Source: Daedaleopsis sinensis (taxonomy: Eukaryota > Basidiomycota > Agaricomycetes > Polyporales > Polyporaceae). From it: a stretch of 64,000 bases of DNA. The stretch lies in the NCBI GenBank assembly GCA_033807695.1, contig CM066300.1:2046001-2110000 (forward strand), read 5' to 3'. This document shows positions 1 to 9,453 of this stretch, piece after piece. The number at the start of each line of letters is the position of its first letter. Positions within the stretch are counted from its first letter, which is position 1. Made by a program: the position numbers and the translations under genes. Under the pieces are notes generated by a model. The model was not told where the DNA came from. It saw nothing but the letters and a program-made list of their open reading frames with translations, and did no database searches.

Positions 1-1678
1 ATTGCAAGCATGAGTGGGTCTTGAACGTCCTCTGGGATCTCCAAGGACGCCTTGACCATGGCCGATAGTTCGTTCCTGCGAAGCTGCCGCCATAGGCCGT
101 CCGCATCCTGGAACTTCGCGCGCATCGCTGTATGGTCATTCAGAACTGATACGTCCGTGCCGTCTGGTGCATCCAAGATTGAGCGGAATTCAGTCATGAG
201 CGCGAAGTCCTCGACGTGAGGGCTACCAGGCCATTGCTCGTTTCTTTTGGTGTCTGGTGGGCGGTAAAAGTTGTAGGCTTGATCGAACGCCTTGAGACGG
301 TTGCATAAGAGAGCCTTGTGATCCGCGTCAAGCCGTCGAGCTTTGACGTGCTCCATATACGTAACCACATCTTCTTGGATGTTCTGCCAGCCTGTAGAAA
401 TGTGATGAGGGATGATCCGGAAGTGCAGTTATATTGTTTGACGTACTGCGATCCGTAAGCTGCTGGGCTTTCGTAGCAAACTTTTGTGCTTCGAAACGGT
501 CAAGCTCAGGAGATGACATGCGGCTCAACTCATCCTCCCAGCCAACCTGACATAGTCGAGCTTTGATACTGGTTTGGTTTAGTCTTTGTTATGACATCGT
601 TTAAATTAGACGTGACTCACCACTTGACACGCTCGACCTTAATTCTATAGATCTCAGTCAGTCTCCTATCCTTCTGGGCATTGATCCAGCCTCCAAGCTC
701 TAGTGATGCCTATAAGGAGCGACCCATCATGAGATAATTGCATACCAATATTAACGTCGAACTCACTTTGCGTATTTGTGAAGCTCTCTCAGCGAACTCG
801 GCAGCGAGGCTTTTTCTCGCCTCGTCGTCGTCCATGGCGTCCCAGCGCTCGCGAAACCCGTCAACGTCTGGCTTGTGCCAGAATAAGGCTCTGTCGACAT
901 CGTGAACACTCGAAATGTCAAAACTCCGATGATATCGCGCGCAAGTACATACCCCGAATCATAGTAACAAGATGGTTTGGTCCCAACCACGGTACAGATA
1001 TCGTTATTGAGATTCTTCATCTGGTCCTGGTTCATCATCCTGCAAACCATATTTTAGTCTCCTCACAGAGTCCGAAGTAAGCATGCCTGCACGCACATAT
1101 TTGGCTTGCAAGAGGGGCAATATCGTGCAGAAAACTCGAAGATGATGGTTTGTATGTTTGGCTTGAGACAAACCTAGGCATACGAGCGTGAGTACCACGA
1201 CTGTCCTCTTGGTGTGATCGGCAACGACATACATGACAATGCGGAAAGAACATGAGGTTGACAAGTGCAGGCTCGCTAAGGTAGGCTGGACAGGCTGGTA
1301 AGTCATCGACGCTTGCTAAAGATGCCTTCCAAATCGGTCTAGCAGACTTCTGTAGGAGAAGCGCACGAAAAGGTTTGCTAGTTCGTGCGAGGTTCATCAA
1401 GTCTTTCGGATGCATGAAACCGAAGATCTGCACCGGATATATTTCAGTACACAGCCCGATGTTGGAAGAATATTCGTAGCGTACCTCCATGAGAACATCT
1501 AGTGGCATGCTGGGCATATCCTTAAGACCTCCACGGCGGCCACGGAGGGTTCTACCGGACGCTCCGTTTGGGCCCAAATTCTCGCTGTCTCCAGTAGAGC
1601 TGACAGGGATAGGTGAGAGACTATTTCATTCGCCAACTTAGTGGCATTGACGTACCTAGATTTCTTGCGTCGTGCCAT
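1..1678 (-). CDS. F-box protein, 3' end beyond the window
   Basis: Likely substrate adaptor of an SCF ubiquitin ligase. The ATG at 1678 opens a basic, Ser/Gly-rich leader. After an intron, residues ~35-80 match an F-box: Met-Pro, Leu-Asp-Val-Leu-Met-Glu-Ile-Phe, then HPKDLMNLARTSKPFR and a W-K-A-S-L-A-S segment, as in the F-box family of mushrooms. A later Cys-rich stretch (HCHVC) follows. Several introns interrupt the gene; one lies inside the F-box (~1442-1480, GTACGC..CAG) and another at ~395-455. The final visible exon runs off the left edge, so the C-terminus is unseen. The substrate is unknown. Confidence is good for the F-box and moderate for individual splice sites. Confidence 0.75.
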
Positions 1679-2369
1679 GCCAACGTGAATGGTTATGGGC
1701 TGATCGGCTCAGACTCGAAGATGACACAGCGCACAGATAAAGTAACAAGTAGGGACTCGACGAGGTGTCAGTGAACAAGGAGGGGTTTGGATGAGAGTGC
1801 AGCAGTTCGGACTAGGGTGCAAGGTTTAAATAATGGTGCGGAGACCGTCCGCTTTGCCTTCAGACCCCAGCCATAACAATGAGACGATGAAAGCTACATC
1901 CACTCTGGCTTCGATGCAGGTCATTGCACGAGTAGCTATGTCCGTGCATGTGGTTCAGGTCAAAGCGAGGGTTGCAGCAGTGCGGACTTTCAAGGCAAGC
2001 ACGTGACAAGCTTCAAGCCTTTCCCATTGGCTAGCGGCTAGCGATCGCCCGGCCTTGAGCGAACTGTTAGCGTTGAGTCGCTTGACTAACATTGACAAGG
2101 CTTCCAATGGGCATATTACTATAGCAGAGCGAGCAGGAGAGCCTACAGACAGAAGATAGTCTGCAACCGGTGTGCTCGCCGGCACCCGAATATATATCGT
2201 GGGCCGCAGGGGAGTGCTATGTATGGCATAGTACTGCTTGATATGGTAGAATCTTGTACGTAACGCCGATTGTCTTCAAGTTCCACAAAAGGTCCTGAAT
2301 CGTAGATCACCTCCTACTTGTAACGCAGCTCTCGACGGATCCTAATACATAATGCAACCCAGGTGCACT
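1679..2369. other. Intergenic, upstream of the F-box gene
   Basis: No convincing coding exon. It holds the 5' region of the F-box gene (an AT-rich tttaaataat at ~1826 could be a TATA-like element on the minus strand) and the 3' flank of RBR ligase 1. Nothing else recognised. Confidence 0.5.
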
Positions 2370-3859
2370 CTACTCATCAGGAATGTCCGGGAAGCGCGGG
2401 CAGGCGCATGTCTTCCACGCCGCGGCGCACAGGTAGCAAAACTCGTGCTCGCACCGGCACGTCATATGGTAGCACCCCTCCGCGCGTTCCACGAGGTGGT
2501 GACACGACGGGCACCGCTGCCAGCCCTGCTCTCGCGCGAAGTCGAGCATCCCCTCGTCGCTCAGGCTCTCCACACACGCGCGGCCGCGGTGCGCCTGCGC
2601 CTTGCAGCACCCGCATGTCTCCGAACCACAATCGGTGCACAGTATACAGGTGGGAGCGGCCGTCGCACCGGACAGGAAGGACGAGCATGCCGGGTCGTGG
2701 CAGTAGACCCGGTCTTTCGTGCGGTATTCGCGTGTCTTCCGCTGGTATTGGTCGCGGATGGAGGAGGTGAGGTATTCACCGAGGGTGTCGAAGTCAAGGG
2801 GGTTCTGACAGCACTTCGGAGGATAGAGAGCCTCGTCCCCGATCGCCTTCTCGAACAGCGTCCGGAGACACGTCACGTCGAGGAAATGGCCGCATCTGGT
2901 ATAGATGATCGTCTCTGCGATTTCTTCTCGACAAATCGCGCAGATCGGTACAGGCTCTCGCGGTCGGGGAGGGGGTAGAACTGTGCGCGCAGGGATTGCA
3001 CGATGACGACGGGGGTCGAGAGCGGGCATATGCCCCCTAGAAACAAGTGATTCATGGTTGGGTGGTAGTGGTGCGGAGGGGACAAGCCGCAGTAGAGCGA
3101 CTGCATCGAATCCCCTTGGAATTCGAGGTATCGGCCCCCGACTGAGAGGTAGCCCTTGACTGAGCTGATTGCGGGATCGGGCGGGCAAACCACTGTGGCC
3201 GTCAGAAATCTGATCAGGTTACTAATGTATCAAACATTATTAGGCTCGTACTCGAGTTGCTTGTCTTCTGTGGTTCTCCTTCCAGAATCGCGGTCCTCGA
3301 GCTCTTGATGCTCGGGTGAGCAGGGGCGAGGAGGCGTCAGAGACCTAAGACCGGTGAGTAGCGACCCCAGAAATGATAGCATGCGTCATCCGCACCACAT
3401 GATAGAACTTGAACCCTGTTGCGCAATAGAACGTCTAGCACGAGGCGGAAGACGTGGAGGAGGCACCCGATCTTCTGAGAGTGCCAGAGCGACTGCATGA
3501 TCGTACTCTGCCGTCTCCTCCATCGCTAGCAGCTCATCGAAAATGTCGCTGGCTTCATGAGAGGCGGTGTGTGTGTCGAGAAGACGATCTTTCGCGCGAC
3601 GAAGGAGTCCCTCGGCCTCTTCAGCGAAGAGGACGAGCGCAAGTTCGTCATCACTTAGGCGAGCATTCGCAGGACTGTAAGCTTCGCCTTTCCGAAGTAT
3701 CTGGTCCAGCTGTGAGAGGTCGAGACGGGATATATGTGCTATCACGGCGTCGATGCCTGTGTCGATAGGATAAGTCGAGGAGTGGGTGCCTATGGAGATA
3801 GGTACGGCCAACGAAGATGACGAGGAGCCAAATGATGATGGTGATCCTGTGTTGCGCAT
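2370..3859 (-). CDS. RBR-type E3 ubiquitin ligase, copy 1
   Basis: RING1-IBR-RING2 ligase, which passes ubiquitin through a cysteine in RING2 before transfer to substrate. The last exon shows RING1 (C-A-I-C ... C-G-H ... C-L ... P-P-K-C-C), an IBR (V-Y-C-H ... C-I-L-C-T-D-C-G ... C-G-C-C) and RING2 (C-P-S-C-H ... HMTCRCEHEFCYLC). The Cys of HMTC is the expected catalytic residue. The N-terminal exon (3859 to ~3400) is acidic and predicted helical, with a LSDDELALVLF motif shared with copy 3 (24669-26049). The exon join between ~3400 and ~3010 is not resolved: several GT/AG pairs are possible. Two paralogues lie at 22.4-26.0 kb on the same strand. Substrates are unknown. Confidence 0.8.
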
Positions 3860-4642
3860 GATGAGCCAGAGTAAAGCAGTAGGGTACTGTGCGAAGGAAC
3901 CTGAAATCTGGGAGCGGCCGTCGATGTGCTATATACTTGAAGACATGCATGCCACATGGACCACGTTGCCAATGCAGATCGTGAGGTTCTTTCTAAGCTA
4001 GTAGGGCGATTGTCCTACAGTGATCGTGTAACATGAGCAGCGTCGTTATACGTCACGGTTAATACCCGGTAATGAGCTAGCGCAGCGTGAGCATCATGTA
4101 TTTACTTGGCGCCATGACCTGGCAGTGCACCTCAAGGGAAGCCTCGAGGGAACGTCGCCGATGATATGCCTTGTTACTGGATGGCGGCCAAGATCATCGT
4201 GGAGGACGATTCGGAAGGCTGAGTGCTGACATTGCCAGAAACCTGGGGGGGCAAGTCGGAGTCCTTGTCCAAGACCATGCCGCGGCCGTATGAGACCGTA
4301 GGAGATAACAATGTATGATAAGCGCTCAGTCATAGTAGTGACTATCGATATCAACGATATATCTGATATTTTATACTATGTTCACAATTCTGAACACTAC
4401 ATAGTATCCTCTAAAATATTATCTGAATCTCAAACCTGAGGCCTGAGGCTGGACGATCTCGGAGTTCCTGTTTTAGCGGAAACGACATGTTAAGCCACAA
4501 CAGTGACCGGTATCAGCCGTGCAAGCCCCGGGATACTACTATAGCAATACCGTGTACTGGTACTTCTCCATACTCTTTGAAGCTATGTCAGACGTCCGAG
4601 TCCAATCTGCCGAGCAGGGGCAGCTTCCCTTCTCCTAAATTC
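3860..4642. other. Intergenic with an AT-rich hairpin
   Basis: No supported exon. It contains the inverted repeat described at 4365-4423. A TATA-like tatata lies on the minus strand near 3930, roughly 70 bp before the RBR copy 1 ATG. Confidence 0.5.
4365..4423. repeat. Imperfect inverted repeat (potential cruciform)
   Basis: The left arm GATATTTTA-TACTATGT-TCA pairs with the right arm TGA-ACATAGTA-TAAAATAT-TATC across a six-base centre, with small bulges (ACT, TCCTC). It is AT-rich in an otherwise GC-rich region. It could be a decayed MITE or a transcribed hairpin; no target duplication was identified. Confidence 0.5.
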
Positions 4643-5116
4643 CTAGTTCCCGCCTGCTACTTCGTCCTGTTCGCTTTCGGAAGTATTGGCGAAATCCCGG
4701 TCATGCATGTTCCTGCCTCCGAGAAACATCTGCGGACGCGTCCGACAGGGCTCCCAGTTGGCACGAGGAGGACGGTGGGGCCCTCTCCCTCCTCTTTCGC
4801 CCGTGGCAACGGAGGAACTACCGCTAACACTGGCGTTCTCGGCAGTAGGCTCCAACCCACCGCCGCCGGCAGATGTGCTAAGTTGCTCCGTCTCTCCGTC
4901 GTCCCCCGGCGCCCCCGCCCGAGTTCCAGCTGTCTGAGCAGCGGGTCCGAGACCGCCCGATATGACAACGGCGCCAGCCTCGGCGAGAGCGTTCTCATCC
5001 GAAGATTGTGTCTCCAGCGACCGAGTGCCTGTCGACGGAACTGAGGGGGGGATTATCACTGAAAGGAACATGAACGACGAACCGACTGCGACGAGGAGAG
5101 GTACGTCGGTGGGCAT
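4643..5116 (-). CDS. Small hypothetical protein with one N-terminal membrane helix
   Basis: A single-exon reading frame of 157 codons from an ATG at 5116. Residues ~5-24 (PLLVAVGSSFMFLSVIIPPS) form a hydrophobic segment that could be a signal-anchor. The remainder is low-complexity, Gly/Ser/Glu-rich, with no recognised domain. It could also be one exon of a longer gene. No function can be assigned. The case for coding rests on the open frame, the ATG start and the coherent N-terminal helix only. Confidence 0.35.
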   Translation of the reverse strand: MPTDVPLLVAVGSSFMFLSVIIPPSVPSTGTRSLETQSSDENALAEAGAVVISGGLGPAAQTAGTRAGAPGDDGETEQLSTSAGGGGLEPTAENASVSGSSSVATGERGGRGPHRPPRANWEPCRTRPQMFLGGRNMHDRDFANTSESEQDEVAGGN

Positions 5117-6728
5117 GAGAGCGTCTGCCGACTGACTAGTATGATAGCATGAGTGACAAGCTTGGCTAACAAGCTAGAGCCGGAGACTAACCTCGTGTCT
5201 TCAGCGGGCATTGTAACGTCGGACATGAGATCGAGAGCGGGACTGGCGAGTGGTACAGGAGCCGTTCTCGACTAGTGAGAGGACACTGAGGGAACCAGCG
5301 AGCTTTTGACCATGGCGCAACTAGGTTCATTCGTAAGCGTACGTTACCTGACCGCCAACATGGCGGTCAAACAGGATATCTAGGTTAGACTATGATCGCG
5401 TTGGCCGCTCCAGAGAGATGGAAGACCCACCACATATCGTCATGATTATGCAAACATATGTCCCTGGAACCGCGCCAGACAGGCAGTAGCTTGGGAGCAA
5501 GCCACCTGTTTGGAACAGATCAGCTGCGTGGTGCGGGCGGGCGCGATGTTCGAATTCAAATGGTAGACCACAAGTCGCTCCGGCCTGGGCGGGAGCTAGG
5601 AGTACGGGTAGAGGTGGTGCTTATCTATGACAAGACCGATGCCAAATGTTAGACAGGGAAACGGGCGAATTAGAACAAAAATTTACGGACACACACGATT
5701 ATCACCCAGGTCGTCGTCCAGCTCTGTAAGACTGGCTCACGGTCCAGCGCAGAGTCACTCATCTGGTTCGATAATCTGGGCGTATTTCACCAATCGACCC
5801 TAGGAGAACTTGATTAAACGAACGACCGCTACAACCTTTGGCCCAGGTGCAAGAGCTTAAGGAACATCAAAATTTCAATGCGAAAGACTGAAACAGCTGC
5901 GTCAGTTCTGCAGACCTCCGAGAATCGGCCATTCGTTGGATAGATGTACCTGGGCGAAAAGGCTCACTGGGGCTCCTCTTCAGGAAAACTGAGCAGGAGG
6001 AACCCGCCTGAAAGTTGTGAGGATATCATGACCATTCACTTTGCCTCAGTTCTGGCTTGGGTGTCGTATGCTGCTCCACCCTGTAGCCACGGTATCACTA
6101 TCTGGATGGTTCATAGCTCACAGCGAAAGAGAGTCGTAAGCCTTCGATTTGTTGAGCGGACATTAGCCGGCATAAGGATGGTCTCCGAATCGCGTTGAGA
6201 TGAGCGATATTAGTGGTGTGGTGTGGTCTATTTGAGTGCTCGTTGGACACGTCGAGGTCGACTTGTCAAACCAGAGATAGGGAGAGCGCTGGAGTTGAAC
6301 CACACCGTGGCGGTGTGAGTTTATTTGAAACTCCGACCGCCGCGCGTCGATGGTATGTAGTTACATAGTACACACACTGGTATGCTGACATCTCGGACTA
6401 GCGAGGACCACATTGACGGTGTGCCGGTGTGCAGCAACGGCATCTCCATCGCTCCTTCTCGTCGTTATGAATATGGATCACTGCTCTTGTACCTCATCGG
6501 CCTCATCCCTGCCGCCCGAGCAGTGGTCACGTTGAGCGCACCTTACGCCGTCATCTGACTGCTTCCCGCCAAACTGCCGTACGCACTCGCCCCTCTTCTC
6601 TGCATCTCAGCATTCGGCCTCGACTTCTCAGCGGTGCTTCCTGGTCTTCGGCCAACCTCTACCCGCCCTAAAAGGTCTCCTTAGACAGCTCCGTTGAACT
6701 CCCGAGGCCCCGCTTTTTGTCCCCTACC
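5117..6728. other. Intergenic, upstream of the alpha-galactosidase
   Basis: About 1.6 kb with no gene I can support. It contains a perfect 8-bp stem, 5-base loop hairpin at 5349-5369 (TGACCGCC/GGCGGTCA) and two adjoining hairpins at 6301-6333 (CACACCG-tgg-CGGTGTG and GAGTTT-atttg-AAACTC). The last ~150 bp before the ATG are pyrimidine-rich, as expected for a fungal 5' leader. Confidence 0.5.
6301..6333. repeat. Two tandem short hairpins in the alpha-galactosidase upstream region
   Basis: CACACCG (6301-6307) pairs with CGGTGTG (6311-6317); immediately after, GAGTTT (6317-6322) pairs with AAACTC (6328-6333). They lie about 400 bp before the ATG. A regulatory role is inference only. Confidence 0.35.
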
Positions 6729-8586
6729 ATGGCGCACTCTCTCCTCGCCCTCCTCCTGGCCGTCCCGGCTTCTTTAGCCCTCGACAATGGTCTGGCTCTC
6801 ACCCCGCAGATGGGCTGGAACACCTGGAACCACTTTGGATGCGGGATAAACGAAGACCTCATCCTCAACTCTGCCAAGGCGCTCGTTTCCAATAATCTGA
6901 CTGGGTTGGGATACAACTGTGAGTGTGTGCACTTGTGGTCCCCGAGCGTCATATAAAGAGTTTGCCCCCATTTTTTTTAGATGTCCTGGTCGATGATTGT
7001 ATGTATTCTAGGAAACACGATAGCGCCTCGTTCTGAACCTTGTACCAGGCTGGCAAGCCGACAGCCGCGACCCAGACACGGGCGCTCCTGTTGCACACTC
7101 CGACAAGTTCCCCAACGGGATCAAGGACCTCGCAGACAAGATTCATGACATGGGGCTCAAGGTGTGTCTAGCTCCCTCATGCTTTACGCTGTCTGATCGC
7201 GCGCAGCTTGGGATATACAGCAGTGCCGGCACGTAAGTTCACTGCTTTTCATTGCAAGGGTTGTTCGGCTTCTCAGTACATAGCTATACAGGTACACCTG
7301 TGGTGGCCGATTTGGCTCGCTCGGTTTTGAAGAGATCGACGCAAAAGCATACGCGTCTTGGGGCGTTGACTACCTCAAGTATGACAACTGCTACAATGAG
7401 GGTCGCGCAGGGACTCCTTCAATCTCCTACGAACGATACAACAATATGTCTCGCGCCCTGAACGCAACTGGACGTCCTATCCTATATTCCATGTGTAACT
7501 GGGGAGAAGACGGCCCATGGAACTTCGCAGTGGTAAGTTTATCTCATAATACACACTCTGGTCGGATGCGTGCTAATAGCCTGCAGAACATCGCCAACAG
7601 CTGGCGTATTTCCGGCGATATCTATGACGTACGCTTCACACGAGTTTGATTTCAAGCCGCAGCGGTCCGCTCAGCGTCTCATCCTGTGTTCTGCAGAACT
7701 ACGACCGCTATGACGACAGATGCCCATGCACGTCCATGCTCGACTGCAAGCTGGCTGGCTTTCGTGAGCACTGCCTTACACTCTCCGTCCACGACTAATC
7801 ATGTTTTCTTTGCAGACTGTGCCATGACCCGTATCTTGGATTTCGCCGCTCCTCTCGGGCAGAAGGCCGGCCGCGGACACTGGAACGACCTTGACATGCT
7901 CGAAATTGGGAACGGCGGCATGACCTTCGACGAATATGGTTTGTTCATTTGGTCAGATGCAGCTATGTTTCGATATGACTTATGCTTGCGATAGTTACGC
8001 ACTTTTCGATGTGGGCCCTCGTCAAGAGCCCGCTCATTCTTGGAAACGATGTCACTGATATGGTGGGTGATCAATGCCGTGCTCTAATCTTCAGTCATTT
8101 CACCAAACGATCTACAGTCGGATGAGACCAAGACCATCATCACGAACGACGCTATTATTGCAGCGAGCCAAGACGCTGGCAGCGGTCCTGCAAACCGTGT
8201 ATGGAAGCACACCGTCGACGAAGGTGGCGACCTACAGCTCTGGTCGGGCAGTCTGTCCAACAAGTGCGTCGCACCTCACCTGACATATAATGTGTCTAAC
8301 CTCCCCTCCCAGCCAATTCGTCTTCGCCGTCATCAACACCTCCCCATCCAATCAGACTGTCGACATCTCGCTCATTGACGTCTTCGTCGACCAGGGCCGC
8401 TCATTCGGCTCGGGAACGTTCACGCTCTACGATCTCTGGCAGAAGGACGCAGACGGCAAGTGGGGCTTGAGCATCGGCGACCACTCCGGCTCGGTCTCGG
8501 TCGACGTCGCGTCGCACCAGACGAAGGTGTACAAGGCGATCCCTGTCAGCTCTGCGAGCAAAAAGAGAGCGGCGAGCGAGTTATGA
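6729..8586 (+). CDS. GH27 alpha-galactosidase, secreted
   Basis: Removes terminal alpha-1,6-galactose from galactomannan and raffinose-type sugars. The ATG at 6729 (context accATGg) begins a signal peptide ending near ...PASLALDNGLA. GH27 landmarks: TPQMGWNTWNHFGC; YLKYDNC with the nucleophile Asp; SWRISGDIYD with the acid/base Asp; GRGHWNDLDMLEIGNGGMT. A C-terminal beta-sandwich ends ...ASKKRAASEL. At least eight short introns interrupt it, and exon 2 (6981-6998) is only 18 nt. Length is normal for the family. The stop is TGA CTA G, and the same frame continues for 44 codons that encode a transmembrane helix and basic tail (see 8587-8721). Confidence 0.92.
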
Positions 8587-8721
8587 CTAGCTGTGGGGGC
8601 GATCACGAGCTTCGCGGTCGCGGTGCTCGCGGTCGCGTGGGTTGAGAAGAGGGATGCTGGTGTGCGTAGATGGTATGAGAGGAGGTTTCAGCCGTTGCTA
8701 TCGAGCAAGAAACATGCCTAG
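8587..8721 (+). other. In-frame extension after the alpha-galactosidase stop: membrane anchor and dilysine tail
   Basis: Directly after TGA (8584-8586), the same frame stays open for 44 codons to TAG at 8719-8721. It starts with the hydrophobic stretch LAVGAITSFAVAVLAVAW, followed by a strongly basic tail (VEKRDAGVRRWYERR...) that ends K-K-H-A. This is the architecture of a type I membrane anchor with a KKxx-type retrieval signal. UGA CUA is a documented leaky-stop context in fungi and animals. I found no GT donor in a compatible phase between ~8460 and the stop that would let an intron remove the TGA. Readthrough is inferred; a recent nonsense change in an anchored enzyme is the main alternative. 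Confidence 0.55.
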
Positions 8722-9453
8722 TGCTAGTGGATCGTTGGTGGTCGGAAGAAGCATTTTGACGGATGATCACGACTCGGACAAGTGTTATAACGGAAGGAAG
8801 ACCCTGTACGTATATATTCAATGAAAAGATGTGAGGCTAGCTGTTCCGGATGCCCAGTATATGATGTGCGCGCCCTATGTAATACTCTGCCAAGGTTGGT
8901 AGTAGCTAACTGTGGCATGTGTAGTAGTAGGAGACTCAGAATGAACTTTGAGCCGATCCGGACTCCTCGATCAAATATATACTGCGTAGCCGGGTCCAGA
9001 AACAAGAATTTACCTTACACAACCCTAAGAGAACTTGACCTTGAATACTGTCTCAACTTGATAATAGTAGCAATCACGTAGGTTTGACGTAGGTGACTGT
9101 GGCAGGAAGTTCAAATCAGACCAGAACCAGCACTTTGGGGGCAGTATTCAGCAAAACAGCCCTGGATTTAGGTACAGTGGCCATAGAGTTATATGCAAAT
9201 AAATTCGTGCGCAAGCCACTTTTTTATGGTAGCTGTCATGAAGTTCCAGTGGGTTGAGTACTGGCTCGGAGGCTAACTTCGATTCTGAACACTAGACTTG
9301 CCTTATTAGGATGCTTTGTCAGGGCACCGCAGAAAGGGCACCGTTCTTTCGAGCGTCTTGAGATACGAAGGCGCGACTCATCACCACCCCTCCTCTACCT
9401 CTCCCTCTCCCTCTGCGGCCACGGGCACATTCTATCCTGTACTCTGGCCTGCA
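8722..9453. other. Intergenic
   Basis: 3' flank of the alpha-galactosidase and upstream region of the RBM26-like gene, with a CT-rich stretch at ~9388-9420. No other coding signal seen. Confidence 0.5.

Noticed and set aside
5944..6198. 84-codon frame upstream of the alpha-galactosidase
   Set aside because: No homology cue, no signal peptide, no splice context; length is within chance for this window.
8460..8590. Intron that would remove the alpha-galactosidase TGA and fuse the membrane helix in frame
   Set aside because: An acceptor (ctag at 8587-8590) exists, but I found no GT donor in the needed phase between ~8460 and the stop. The in-range GT sites would shift the frame.
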